Assembly (NCBI RefSeq): GCF_000190375.1
Contig: NZ_AEWG01000155.1
Coordinates: 1 to 64,000 of the forward strand
Origin: Rubrivivax benzoatilyticus JA2 = ATCC BAA-35
GTDB lineage: Bacteria; Pseudomonadota; Gammaproteobacteria; Burkholderiales; Burkholderiaceae_C
DNA: 64,000 nucleotides
Direction: 5' to 3'
Shown here piece after piece: positions 48,773 to 58,518 of this stretch (positions within the stretch are counted from its first letter, which is position 1; the number at the start of each line of letters is the position of its first letter). The notes below the pieces were generated by a model. The model saw nothing but the letters and a program-made list of their open reading frames with translations, had not been told where the DNA came from and made no database searches. The position numbers were made by a program, and so were the translations under genes.

Positions 48773-49623
48773 GAGGACGCGCCGCTGCGCGGCGCCTTGT
48801 AGCGGTGGTAGCCCCACAGGTACTGCGTGGGCTTGAGGCGGATGACGGCTTCCATCGAGCGGTTGACGGCGATCGCACCCGCTTCGTCGCCGCCGTCCTC
48901 GGGCAGCGGCACCGGCATCGGCATCAGGCGCACCACGTAACCGGCACCACGCGGCAGGCGTTCGGCCCAGAGGATGGCCACCGCGGCGCCGGTCTGCTGC
49001 ACCAGGCGCGCGGCCAGCGTCATCGTGTAGGCGGGCTGGCCGAAGAACGGCGCCCAGACCCCCTGGCCTTCGGGCGGCACCTGGTCGGGCAGCAGGCCCA
49101 CGGTCTCGCCCTTCTTCAGCGCCCGCAGCATCTGGCGCACGCCGGCCAGCGTGGCCGGTGCGGTGGCCAGCGCCGGGCGCGCGCGTGCGGTCTCCTCCAG
49201 CTCGCGCAGCAGCTGCTTGCGCGCCGGGCGGTAGAGCACGGTCAGCGGCTGGCGCGCGCCGAAACGTTCGGCGTAGGCCTGGGCGGCGATCTCGAAGCTG
49301 CCCATGTGCGGCGTCAGCAGCACCAGGCCCTTGCCGCGGCCCAGCAGCGACTCCATCAGCTCGGCGCCTTCCCAGCGCACCGGGTCGGCGATCGGCTGCT
49401 CGCGCGGGCGCAGCCACAGGCGCGGCACCTCCATCACCAGGCGGCCGGCATCGGCCACCGCCTCGCGGCGCTCGGCCGCGGTCAGCCCGGCCAGCGCAGC
49501 ATTGGCGTCCAGGCGGCGGCGGTAGGACGGCGAAGCCCAGTAGACCAGCCAGCCAAGGAAAGCGCCCAGGACGTGGAGAAAACGCAAGGAACGGCGAGAC
49601 AGCCAGCGAACCAGGAAAAACAT
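48769..49623 (-). CDS. Lipid A biosynthesis acyltransferase, first copy
   Basis: A 284-residue paralogue of the next gene. N-terminal anchor (LRFLHVLGAFLGWLVYWAS), HX4E in LLTPHMGSFEIAAQA (Glu in place of the common Asp), LTVLYRPARKQLL and VGLLPDQVPPEGQGVWAPFFGQPAYTM. It opens the minus-strand acyltransferase-dapF operon and is divergent from metK across about 210 bp. Confidence 0.9.
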   Translation of the reverse strand: MFFLVRWLSRRSLRFLHVLGAFLGWLVYWASPSYRRRLDANAALAGLTAAERREAVADAGRLVMEVPRLWLRPREQPIADPVRWEGAELMESLLGRGKGLVLLTPHMGSFEIAAQAYAERFGARQPLTVLYRPARKQLLRELEETARARPALATAPATLAGVRQMLRALKKGETVGLLPDQVPPEGQGVWAPFFGQPAYTMTLAARLVQQTGAAVAILWAERLPRGAGYVVRLMPMPVPLPEDGGDEAGAIAVNRSMEAVIRLKPTQYLWGYHRYKAPRSGASS

Positions 49624-49836
49624 GCTTGTATGATCCGGCCGTCGCCGAGTTAACAGGACAACTTGCGGGGCGACGCGGGAGCCGAAGGATACCGAGGCCT
49701 CGCCGGGCGAGACGCCGCTTCGGGTGGTGTTGGCTCAACAAATCCGCTAAAGCGTTCGCCGCGGCTCCAGATGCATCTGACCCCGACGATCGCGAAGTCA
49801 GGGTTCGATAGACAGACAGACAGGAGCTTTTCAGCA

Positions 49837-51018
49837 GTGGCGAACGATTTCCTCTTCACCTCCGAATCCGTCTCCGAAGGCCATCCCGACAAGGTGGCCG
49901 ACCAGATCTCGGACGCGATCCTCGACGCGATCTTCAAGCAGGACCCGCGCAGCCGCGTGGCCGCCGAGACGCTGACCAACACCGGCCTCGTGGTGCTGGC
50001 CGGCGAGATCACGACCAACGCGCACGTCGACTACATCCAGGTCGCGCGCGACACGATCAAGCGCATCGGCTACGACAACACCGACTACGGCATCGACTAC
50101 AAGGGCTGTGCGGTGCTCGTCGCCTACGACAAGCAGAGCAACGACATCGCCCAGGGCGTGGACCACGCGTCCGACGACCACCTGAACACCGGCGCCGGCG
50201 ACCAGGGCCTGATGTTCGGCTACGCCTGCGACGAGACGCCCGAGCTGATGCCGGCGCCGATCTACTACGCGCACCGCCTCGTCGAGCGCCAGGCCGAGCT
50301 GCGCAAGAACGGCAAGCTGCCCTTCCTGCGCCCCGACGCCAAGAGCCAGGTGACGATGCGCTACGTCGACGGCAAGCCGCACTCGATCGACACCGTCGTG
50401 CTGTCGACCCAGCACCACCCCGACCAGAGCGAGACCGCCACCAAGCTGAAGGCCAGCTTCTACGAGGCCGTCATCGAGGAGATCATCAAGCCGGTGCTGC
50501 CCAAGGAATGGCTGCAGGACACGCGCTACCTGGTCAACCCGACCGGCCGCTTCGTCATCGGCGGCCCGCAAGGCGACTGCGGCCTGACCGGCCGCAAGAT
50601 CATCGTCGACACCTACGGCGGCGCCTGCCCGCACGGCGGTGGCGCGTTCTCGGGCAAGGACCCGTCCAAGGTCGACCGCTCGGCCGCCTACGCCGCGCGC
50701 TACGTCGCCAAGAACGTCGTCGCCGCCGGCCTGGCGCGCCAGTGCCAGGTGCAGGTCGCCTACGCGATCGGCGTCGCCAAGCCGATGAACATCACGGTCT
50801 ACACCGAAGGCACCGGCGTCATCTCCGACGCCGAGATCGCCAAGCTGGTCGAGACCCACTTCGACCTGCGTCCGAAGGGCATCATCCAGATGCTCGACCT
50901 GCTGCGCCCGATCTACGAGAAGACCGCCGCCTACGGCCACTTCGGCCGCGAAGAGCCGGAATTCACGTGGGAGCGCACGGATAAGGCTGCGGCGCTTCGC
51001 GCAGCCGCCGGGCTGTAA
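49837..51018 (+). CDS. metK: S-adenosylmethionine synthetase
   Basis: A 393-residue enzyme making SAM from methionine and ATP. Signature motifs: [32 protein letters not shown], and [23 protein letters not shown]. The start is GTG at 49837 ([10 protein letters not shown]), with AGGAG 10 nt upstream; the open frame upstream to 49663 has no family similarity. The 200-bp leader shared with the divergent acyltransferase operon has several GC stems, but I could not match a known SAM riboswitch class. The 3' end runs into palindrome copy E. Confidence 0.97.
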   Translation: MANDFLFTSESVSEGHPDKVADQISDAILDAIFKQDPRSRVAAETLTNTGLVVLAGEITTNAHVDYIQVARDTIKRIGYDNTDYGIDYKGCAVLVAYDKQSNDIAQGVDHASDDHLNTGAGDQGLMFGYACDETPELMPAPIYYAHRLVERQAELRKNGKLPFLRPDAKSQVTMRYVDGKPHSIDTVVLSTQHHPDQSETATKLKASFYEAVIEEIIKPVLPKEWLQDTRYLVNPTGRFVIGGPQGDCGLTGRKIIVDTYGGACPHGGGAFSGKDPSKVDRSAAYAARYVAKNVVAAGLARQCQVQVAYAIGVAKPMNITVYTEGTGVISDAEIAKLVETHFDLRPKGIIQMLDLLRPIYEKTAAYGHFGREEPEFTWERTDKAAALRAAAGL

Positions 51019-51049
51019 GCCCCGCCGCGGCAAGAGGGGTCAGGCAAGA

Positions 51050-51077
51050 GGGGTCAGGTCTCACGAGACCTGACCCC
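51050..51077. repeat. 28-bp palindrome copy E
   Basis: Arms GGGGTCAGGTCT and AGACCTGACCCC, loop CACG, 31 bp after the metK stop; a partial left arm AGGGGTCAGG precedes it. It is followed by AGCTTTTCG, so it may serve as a terminator. Confidence 0.85.
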
Positions 51078-51185
51078 AGCTTTTCGCGGACCTCCGCTGC
51101 ACCCGACGCCGGCCTCGCGCCGGCGTTTTCGTTGGCGCAGGAAAAGCGGCGGCGCTGCCGGGCTGCACGCCCCGCCGCGGCAAGA

Positions 51186-51213
51186 GGGGTCAGGTCTCAC
51201 AAGACCTGACCCC
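51186..51213. repeat. 28-bp palindrome copy F
   Basis: Arms GGGGTCAGGTCT and AGACCTGACCCC, loop CACA, between metK and the convergent purT. The 30 bp before it repeat the end of metK (see findings). Confidence 0.85.
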
Positions 51214-51234
51214 GGCCTTCCCGGCCTTCCCGAC

Positions 51235-52440
51235 TCAGGCCACCCGCGGCCGGACCTTCGACGCTGCGAGCTTGGCGCGTTCGCGCGCCGTGTCGACGTC
51301 GTCGGCGTGCACCAGCGCCACGCCCATGCGGCGCTTGCTGAAGCTCTCGGGCTTGCCGAACAGGCGCAGATCGCTGCCCGGCACGGCCAGCGCGTCGGCG
51401 ACGCCGTCGAAGACGATGCCGGCGGCGTCGACACCGCCGTAGACCACGGCGCTGGCGCCCGGGCTCTTCAGCGAGGCGTCGACCGGCAGGCCGAGGATGG
51501 CGCGCGCGTGCAGCTCGAACTCGTTCTGCCACTGCGTGGCCATCGTCACCATGCCGGTGTCGTGCGGCCGCGGGCTGACCTCGCTGAACCAGACCTGGTC
51601 GCCCTTGACGAAGAGCTCGACGCCGAACAGGCCCAGGCCGCCCAGGTCGTCGGTGATCTTCTTGGCGATGTCGCGCGAGGCGGCCAGCGCCGCCGGGCTC
51701 ATCGGATGCGGCTGCCAGCTCTCGACGTAGTCGCCGCTGACCTGGACGTGGCCGATCGGGTCGCAGAAATGCGTCTGCGGCTGGCCGTCGGCGCCCAGCG
51801 CGCGCACGGTGAGCTGGGTGATCTCGTAGTCGAAATCGATGAAGCCTTCGACGATGATGCGGCCGCCGGCGACACGGCCGCCGGCCATCGCGTAGTCCCA
51901 GGCCTTCTTCACGCCGTCGGGGCCGTCGATCTTGCTCTGACCCTTGCCGCTGGAACTCATCACCGGCTTGACGACGCAGGGATAGCCGATGCCGCCGTCG
52001 ATCGCGGCCTGCAGTTCTTCCAGCGAGTCGCAGAAGCGGTAGGGGCTGGTCGGCAGGCCCAGCGTCTCGGCGGCCAGGCGGCGGATGCCTTCGCGGTCCA
52101 TCGTCAGCCGCGCGGCGCGCGCCGTCGGGATGCAGCGGATGCGGCCTTCGGCCTCCAGCTGCTCGAGCACCGGTGTCGCGATGGCCTCGATCTCGGGCAC
52201 GACGAGCTGCGGCTTCTCGGCCTCGAGCAGCGCACGCAGCTGCTCCGGGTCGCTCATCGTGATCGTGCGCGCGTGGTGCGCGACCTGCTGGCCGGGCGCG
52301 TTCTCGTAGCGGTCGACGGCGATCGTCTCGACGCCCAGGCGCTGCAGCGCGATCAGCACCTCCTTGCCGAGTTCGCCGCTGCCCAGCAGCAGGACACGGG
52401 TGGCGGACGGGGACAGCGGCGTGCCGATGACGGTGCTCAT
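51235..52440 (-). CDS. purT: Formate-dependent phosphoribosylglycinamide formyltransferase
   Basis: A 401-residue ATP-grasp enzyme that formylates GAR with free formate and ATP in purine synthesis. [22 protein letters not shown] starts the N-domain, [17 protein letters not shown] is followed by the ATP-grasp core ([19 protein letters not shown]) and [26 protein letters not shown]. The ATG at 52440 begins the normal protein; the frame extends 17 codons upstream without similarity. It could use formate made by the pyruvate formate-lyase at the left end of the window (inference). Confidence 0.96.
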   Translation of the reverse strand: MSTVIGTPLSPSATRVLLLGSGELGKEVLIALQRLGVETIAVDRYENAPGQQVAHHARTITMSDPEQLRALLEAEKPQLVVPEIEAIATPVLEQLEAEGRIRCIPTARAARLTMDREGIRRLAAETLGLPTSPYRFCDSLEELQAAIDGGIGYPCVVKPVMSSSGKGQSKIDGPDGVKKAWDYAMAGGRVAGGRIIVEGFIDFDYEITQLTVRALGADGQPQTHFCDPIGHVQVSGDYVESWQPHPMSPAALAASRDIAKKITDDLGGLGLFGVELFVKGDQVWFSEVSPRPHDTGMVTMATQWQNEFELHARAILGLPVDASLKSPGASAVVYGGVDAAGIVFDGVADALAVPGSDLRLFGKPESFSKRRMGVALVHADDVDTARERAKLAASKVRPRVA

Positions 52441-52578
52441 GACGGATGGGGCGGAAGTCGGACGGAGGGCCCGGATTGTCGCCGCAGGCATGCCGCGGGC
52501 CGCTTGTCGCGCGACACAACGCGACCTTTGCCCGGCTTTTCCCGCTCAACGACTTCGCCGGACAGCCGAAAGTCAGGC

Positions 52579-53076
52579 ATGGCCCACCTCGACGACCTCT
52601 TCGGCGCCCCGCTGCACGAGCACCGTGGCGACCGCCAGCACCGCTTCATGGAGTCGGCGGACATCAACATCGTCTTCCGCGAGCTGTTCCGCCCGCTGCA
52701 GGCCAACGTGCGCCGCGGCATGACCATCGAGGGCCAGCTGTACGGCATCGAGATGGACCCCTGCATCCCCGGCGAGCTGCTGGGCTCGACCTGGATCGCG
52801 CCGGTGGCCGGCACCGCGTCGGACCCGGAACGCCTGGCCGACAACGGCCTGCGCCGCGCGACGCTGGCCGAGCTGCTGGCCGAGCCGCGGCCCGAGGCGC
52901 TGTTCGTCTACGTCTGCGAACGCAAGATCAAGCGCCGCCCGGTGCTCTACGTCGAGCTGGCGTCCGAGGACGGCCAGTACGCCGCCGAGTACCCGATCCG
53001 CTCGGCGCGCGGCTGGCACCACCGCGAGCTGATCGAGGCGCCGTACCGCCGCCTGGGCCCGCTGGCGCTGGCCTGA
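52579..53076 (+). CDS. Conserved-looking hypothetical protein
   Basis: A 165-residue soluble protein that I do not recognise. It begins MAHLDDLFGAPLHEHRGDRQHRF, with RELFRPLQANVRRGM and GQLYGIEMDPCIPGELLGSTW in the middle and a basic CERKIKRRPVLYVELA strand near the C-terminus. No signal peptide or membrane segment. Codon use matches the host (GC-rich third positions), which supports a real gene. It ends at the base next to the stop of the convergent HAD gene. Confidence 0.7.
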   Translation: MAHLDDLFGAPLHEHRGDRQHRFMESADINIVFRELFRPLQANVRRGMTIEGQLYGIEMDPCIPGELLGSTWIAPVAGTASDPERLADNGLRRATLAELLAEPRPEALFVYVCERKIKRRPVLYVELASEDGQYAAEYPIRSARGWHHRELIEAPYRRLGPLALA

Positions 53077-53901
53077 TCAGCGCCCGAAGCCGGCGATCAC
53101 CGCCTGCGCGACCTCGGCGAAGCCGGCGCCGCGCTCGCCGCGCGTGATCCAGCGCGGCCAGGTGTGCAGCTGGGCGGCGAAACGCCGCAGGTTGGCGACG
53201 CCGACCGAACGCTCGAAGGCCCCGAACATCAGCTGGTCGTTGGTCGAGTCGCCGACGTAGACCCAGCGGTCGATCTCGCCGGCCAGCTCGCGGCCGTACA
53301 GCCGGCGCAGCATCCAGTGCGCCGCGCTCAGCTTGGTGTGCGTGCCGATCCAGCCGTTGACGTGGATCGAGCTGACGGTGGCGGTGAGGCCTTCGTCGCG
53401 CATCAGGCGCACGACGGTCTCGATCTGCGCCTCGTCCAGCCGGGCGAACTCGGAATGGTCGACGGCGATGTCGGTGACGCGGCCGTCGCTGTCGCGCGCC
53501 AGCGTCGCGCCCGGCACCTCGTGCAACACGCGCGCCGCGGCGGCGCGCAGGCGCTCGGCGTTGTGCACGCGTTCGGCCGCGGGCTGGGCGAACTCGACGC
53601 GGGCACCGTCGCCGTCGGGGATCAGCGCCGCGCCGCCGTTCTCGGCAACCATCGCGTCCAGCGGCCAGGCCCCCAGCAGCGGCAGGCACCAGCCCAGCGG
53701 CCGCCCGGTGATCGCGATCACCGGCACGCCGGCGGCACGCAGATCGGCCAGCGCGGCGGCGGCCGGCGCGTCGAGGCGGCCGTCGGCGGTCAGCGTGTCG
53801 TCGATGTCGGTGAAGACGCCGAGGCTGCCGTGAAGTGCGGCGGGAACGAGGTCGACGGCTTGACTCAAGATAATTGACAGCTCGGCTGGACGGTCGATCA
53901 T
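53077..53901 (-). CDS. HAD-superfamily phosphatase (sugar-phosphate type, HAD-IIB)
   Basis: A 274-residue HAD hydrolase. Motif I is GVFTDIDDTLTADG (both Asp), motif II is the Thr in VIAITGRPLGW, motif III the Lys in HTKLSAAHW, motif IV WVYVGDSTNDQLMF. The IIB-type cap suggests trehalose-, sucrose- or mannosyl-3-phosphoglycerate phosphatase-like activity; the exact substrate is not clear. It is divergent from ppk2 with only 30 bp between the starts. ATG at 53901 is the only start that gives the domain without a long foreign extension. Confidence 0.85.
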   Translation of the reverse strand: MIDRPAELSIILSQAVDLVPAALHGSLGVFTDIDDTLTADGRLDAPAAAALADLRAAGVPVIAITGRPLGWCLPLLGAWPLDAMVAENGGAALIPDGDGARVEFAQPAAERVHNAERLRAAAARVLHEVPGATLARDSDGRVTDIAVDHSEFARLDEAQIETVVRLMRDEGLTATVSSIHVNGWIGTHTKLSAAHWMLRRLYGRELAGEIDRWVYVGDSTNDQLMFGAFERSVGVANLRRFAAQLHTWPRWITRGERGAGFAEVAQAVIAGFGR

Positions 53902-53931
53902 GGGCAGGTCGAAACGTCGCGAGCGCGTCTC

Positions 53932-55095
53932 ATGGCCCAGGATTCTGCCGCAAGCCCCCCGCCCCCCAAGCCTGCGCGACGCCCCCGTCGCCCGCGTGCC
54001 GTCGCCAGCGGCGACACCGCGCCGACGCTGTCGGCGCCGGCCATCGAGGCCAGCGTCGTGCAGCGCGCCGCCGAGCGCCACCAGACCGCGACCGCGATGG
54101 CACTGAAGGACGTGCTGGCCGCGCACGCCAACGGCGATGCCGGCCCCGATGGCGAGTGGCTGCGCCAGATGCAGGCGCTGATCGCCGGCGCCTCGCCCGA
54201 CGAGGCCAAGGCGCTGCGCCGGCTGCTGTTCGCACGCGAGACCGTCGTCCCCGAGGGCGTCGACCCCGACCTCGAGCTGCGCCCCGGCTGGCGCGACGGC
54301 GGCTACCCGTACAAGAACCTGATGTCGCGGCGCAGCTACGAGCGCCAGAAGTACCGGCTGCAGGTCGAGCTGCTGAAGCTGCAGGCCTGGGTCAAGGAGA
54401 CCGGCCAGCGTGTCGTCATCCTGTTCGAGGGCCGCGACGCCGCCGGCAAGGGCGGCACGATCAAACGTTTCATGGAGCACCTGAACCCGCGCGGCGCGCG
54501 GGTCGTCGCGCTGGAGAAGCCCAGCGACGTCGAACGCGGCCAGTGGTACTTCCAGCGCTACATCCAGCACCTGCCGACGCGCGGCGAGATCGTGCTCTTC
54601 GACCGCAGCTGGTACAACCGCGCCGGCGTCGAACGCGTGATGGGCTTCTGCTCGGACAACGAGTACGACGAGTTCATGCGCCAGGCGCCGGAGTTCGAGC
54701 GCCATCTCGTGCGCAGCGGCGTGCACCTGTTCAAGTTCTGGTTCTCGGTCAGCCGCGACGAGCAGCGCCGCCGCTTCAAGGAGCGCCGCGCCCACCCGCT
54801 CAAGCAGTGGAAGCTGTCGCCGATCGACGTCGCCTCGCTGGACAAGTGGGACGACTACACCCGCGCCAAGGAGTCGATGTTCCTGCACACCGACACCTCG
54901 GACGCGCCGTGGATCGTCATCAAGTCGGATTGCAAGAAGCGCGCGCGCCTGAACGCGATGCGCTACCTGCTGCACCGCCTGCCGTACTCGAACAAGGACC
55001 TGCACACGCTTGGCACGGTCGACACGCTGCTCGTCGGGCGCGCGGCGATCGCCAGCTTCCGCGCGGACGAATTCACGCCGGCCGCCGACGCCTGA
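53932..55095 (+). CDS. ppk2: Polyphosphate kinase 2 family protein
   Basis: A 387-residue PPK2 enzyme that transfers phosphate between polyphosphate and nucleotides. Walker A VVILFEGRDAAGKGGTIKRFMEHLNPRG and Walker B/lid VLFDRSWYNRAGVERVMGFC are intact, with FWFSVSRDEQRRRFKERRAHPLKQWKLSPID near the end. Residues 1-95 are a Pro/Ala-rich extension plus a helical segment, longer than usual for class I enzymes. Downstream lies the ahcY riboswitch. Confidence 0.95.
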   Translation: MAQDSAASPPPPKPARRPRRPRAVASGDTAPTLSAPAIEASVVQRAAERHQTATAMALKDVLAAHANGDAGPDGEWLRQMQALIAGASPDEAKALRRLLFARETVVPEGVDPDLELRPGWRDGGYPYKNLMSRRSYERQKYRLQVELLKLQAWVKETGQRVVILFEGRDAAGKGGTIKRFMEHLNPRGARVVALEKPSDVERGQWYFQRYIQHLPTRGEIVLFDRSWYNRAGVERVMGFCSDNEYDEFMRQAPEFERHLVRSGVHLFKFWFSVSRDEQRRRFKERRAHPLKQWKLSPIDVASLDKWDDYTRAKESMFLHTDTSDAPWIVIKSDCKKRARLNAMRYLLHRLPYSNKDLHTLGTVDTLLVGRAAIASFRADEFTPAADA

Positions 55096-55141
55096 CCCCG
55101 GCCGCGGGCCGGCGCCGTTTCGCGCGCGGCCGGCCCGTGGC

Positions 55142-55147
55142 TACAAT
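55142..55147 (+). promoter_or_regulatory. -10 element of the ahcY promoter
   Basis: TACAAT at 55142-55147 differs by one base from TATAAT and lies 13 bp before the riboswitch. A weak -35-like TTTCGC lies 18 bp upstream. Transcription would start just before the aptamer. Confidence 0.6.
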
Positions 55148-55159
55148 CGCGCACCGTTT

Positions 55160-55229
55160 CCGAGGAGCGTTGCAACCTCACCCGCTTGAGGCCAGGCTCG
55201 GAAATCTCACCCCCATTGCAACTGCGCTC
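55160..55229 (+). ncRNA. S-adenosylhomocysteine (SAH) riboswitch
   Basis: Matches the SAH aptamer layout: CCGAGGAGCGTTGCAACC at 55160-55177, a hairpin (CCTCACCCGCTTGAGG), then CCAGGCTCGG ending at 55201. P1 is CCGAG/CTCGG. The downstream TTGCAACTGCGCTC forms the pseudoknot with GAGCGTTGCAA. It senses SAH and turns on the hydrolase gene. The aptamer lies 92 bp before the ahcY ATG, with the expression platform between. Confidence 0.9.
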
Positions 55230-55321
55230 ACCCGCTCGACTGACGTCGTGGGTGGTGGGCGATGCGCTTGAACCTCCCCTGACGCCTGCCGCGCGGGTTC
55301 CAACCGAACTGGAGCCCCGTG

Positions 55322-56758
<1,437 letters not shown>

Positions 56759-56766
56759 GCCCCCGC

Positions 56767-56810
56767 AGCGCCTTCGGCGCTCCCCCGCGGCCCGGCAGAG
56801 CCGGGTCGCG
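56767..56810 (+). terminator. Two hairpins between ahcY and metF
   Basis: AGCGCC-TTC-GGCGCT (56767-56781) and an 11-bp stem with one G-T pair around CCCGGC-AGA-GCCGGG (56786-56810). No U-run. They may lower read-through into metF rather than stop it. Confidence 0.45.
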
Positions 56811-56888
56811 GCGCTTGCTTGATGGGCCGCTGTTCCGCCAAGAGGCGGACACGGCCCGCTTCTCTCATGCCCGCCCGCGAGTTCGCCC

Positions 56889-57731
56889 ATGAGCACCACG
56901 CCCGTCAGCTTCGAGTTCTTCCCGCCGAACACGCCGGTCGGCGCGGACAAGCTGCGCACCGTCGTCCAGGATCTGGCGGCGGTGAACCCCGAGTTCTTCA
57001 GCGTCACCTACGGCGCCGGCGGCACGACGCGCGAGCGCACGCTGGACACCGTCAAGGCCATCGCCGCGATGGGCCACGAGGCCGCGCCGCACCTGTCCTG
57101 CGTCGGCAGCACCGAAGCCAACATCGCCGAGATCCTGGCCACCTACCGCGAGCAGGGCATCCGCCGCATCGTCGCGCTGCGCGGCGACCTGCCCAGCGGC
57201 ACCGCGACCGCGGGCGAGTTCCGCTATGCCAGCGAGCTCGTCGAGTTCATCCGCCGCACCCAGGGCGACGACTGGTTCATCGAGGTCGCCGCCTACCCCG
57301 AATACCACCCGCAGCAGCGTTACGCGCGCCGCGACCTCGAGCACTTCGCGAACAAGGTCGGCGCCGGCGCCAACTCGGCGATCACGCAGTTCTTCTTCAA
57401 CCCCGACGCCTACTTCCACTTCGTCGACGAGGTGCACAAGCTGGGCGTGCGTGTGCCCATCGTCCCGGGGATCATGCCGATCCACAACTACGCGCGCATC
57501 GCCCAGTTCGCCGCGCGCGACGGCATCGAGATCCCGCGCTGGGTGGCGCTGAAGATGGAAGGCTTCATGGACGACACCGCGTCGGTGCGCGCCTTCGGCA
57601 TCGAGGTCGTCACGCGGCTGTGCGAACGGCTCATCGCCGGCGGTGCTCCGGCGCTGCATTTCTATACGCTGAACCAGTCCTCGCTTTCGCTGGAGATCTG
57701 CCGCAGACTCGGCTTGGCTCAAGACGCCTGA
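56889..57731 (+). CDS. metF: Methylenetetrahydrofolate reductase
   Basis: A 280-residue FAD enzyme that reduces 5,10-methylene-THF to 5-methyl-THF, feeding methionine synthesis. PVSFEFFPPNTP opens the barrel; FSVTYGAGGTTRERTLDTV, RRIVALRGDLPSG, GANSAITQFFFNPDAYFHF, VPIVPGIMPIHNY and LHFYTLNQ follow. It is 130 bp downstream of ahcY on the same strand and so may share the SAH-controlled transcript, a known Burkholderiales layout. No clear Shine-Dalgarno. Confidence 0.96.
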   Translation: MSTTPVSFEFFPPNTPVGADKLRTVVQDLAAVNPEFFSVTYGAGGTTRERTLDTVKAIAAMGHEAAPHLSCVGSTEANIAEILATYREQGIRRIVALRGDLPSGTATAGEFRYASELVEFIRRTQGDDWFIEVAAYPEYHPQQRYARRDLEHFANKVGAGANSAITQFFFNPDAYFHFVDEVHKLGVRVPIVPGIMPIHNYARIAQFAARDGIEIPRWVALKMEGFMDDTASVRAFGIEVVTRLCERLIAGGAPALHFYTLNQSSLSLEICRRLGLAQDA

Positions 57732-57826
57732 CGTCGGTCAAGAGCAACACAAGAGCCGGCGGAACTGGTGTTTGCCCCTAGGGCTTTGCGCCAGCTCAAA
57801 GTTGACGTTTGCGCAGGCGCGCCAAA

Positions 57827-57853
57827 TTGATCCAGGCCATGTGGCCAGATCAA
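57827..57853 (+). promoter_or_regulatory. Inverted repeat before ompW
   Basis: TTGAT (57827-57831) and ATCAA (57849-57853) enclose GGCC-ATGT-GGCC. The ends resemble FNR/CRP-type half sites but the spacing is too long for a normal FNR box. It ends 6 nt before the GAGGAG ribosome-binding site and could be an RNA hairpin or an operator. Confidence 0.3.
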
Positions 57854-57871
57854 AAGCTGAGGAGTTTCTCC

Positions 57872-58474
57872 ATGTTCAAGCGCACCGCGCTCGCCCTCGT
57901 CGCCCTGTCGGCCGGTCTGGCCGCCCCGCTGGCCCAGGCCCAGGCCGACGACTCCGGCTCCTGGATCGTCCGCGGCCGCGCGCTGTACCTGGATCCGGCC
58001 AACAAGGGCACGGACCTGGACCTCAACGCCAACTCGAAGACGTTCCCGGAAGTGGACATCACCTACTTCTGGACGCCGAACCTGGCCACCGAGCTGATCC
58101 TGACCTACCCGCAGAAGCACGACGTGAAGGCCGGCAGCGCCAAGATCGGCACGCTGAAGCACCTGCCGCCGACGCTGACGCTGCAGTACCACTTCACCGG
58201 CCTGAACGGCTTCCGCCCGTACGTCGGCGCCGGCATCAACTACACCCGCTTCTCGAGCGTCGACCTCGACGTTCCCGGCGCGAAGATCGACAAGAACAGC
58301 TTCGGCGCGGCGCTGAACGTCGGCGTCGACGTTCCGCTGGGCGACGGCTGGCTGTTCAACGTCGACGTGAAGAAGGTCCAGATCCGCACCGACGTCTCGA
58401 TCGGCGGCACCGACCACGGCACCTTCAAGGTCGACCCGCTGCTCGTCGGCATCGGCATCGGCAAGCGCTTCTGA
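57872..58474 (+). CDS. ompW: OmpW-family outer membrane protein
   Basis: A 200-residue 8-strand barrel. Signal peptide MFKRTALALVALSAGLAAPLAQAQA, then SWIVRGRALYLDPANKG (usual OmpW N-terminus), the central EVDITYFWTPNLATELILTYPQKHDV and LPPTLTLQYHF, FRPYVGAGINYTRF, and terminal PLLVGIGIGKRF ending in Phe. It forms a narrow hydrophobic channel. Start at 57872 is set by GAGGAG 7 nt upstream; the open frame extends 21 codons further but lacks a signal there. Confidence 0.95.
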   Translation: MFKRTALALVALSAGLAAPLAQAQADDSGSWIVRGRALYLDPANKGTDLDLNANSKTFPEVDITYFWTPNLATELILTYPQKHDVKAGSAKIGTLKHLPPTLTLQYHFTGLNGFRPYVGAGINYTRFSSVDLDVPGAKIDKNSFGAALNVGVDVPLGDGWLFNVDVKKVQIRTDVSIGGTDHGTFKVDPLLVGIGIGKRF

Positions 58475-58486
58475 TGCCCCCCGCGA

Positions 58487-58503
58487 GCCCGGCCATGCCG
58501 GGC
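58487..58503. terminator. Hairpin after ompW
   Basis: GCCCGGC-CAT-GCCGGGC, 7-bp perfect stem 13 bp after the ompW stop. A second stem, GGAGGCCGCC (58531-58540) with GGCGGCCTCC (58546-58555), lies within the 3' end of the convergent protease gene and is followed by GCGTTT on the plus strand. Confidence 0.5.
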
Positions 58504-58518
58504 CGCGTGTCCAACGTC

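Noticed and set aside
49624-49836. SAM riboswitch before metK
   Set aside because: GC stems exist, but I could not match any SAM class core; the region also serves as divergent promoter for the acyltransferase operon.
57827-57853. FNR box before ompW
   Set aside because: Half sites TTGAT and ATCAA are present but 17 bp apart instead of 4; listed only as an inverted repeat.
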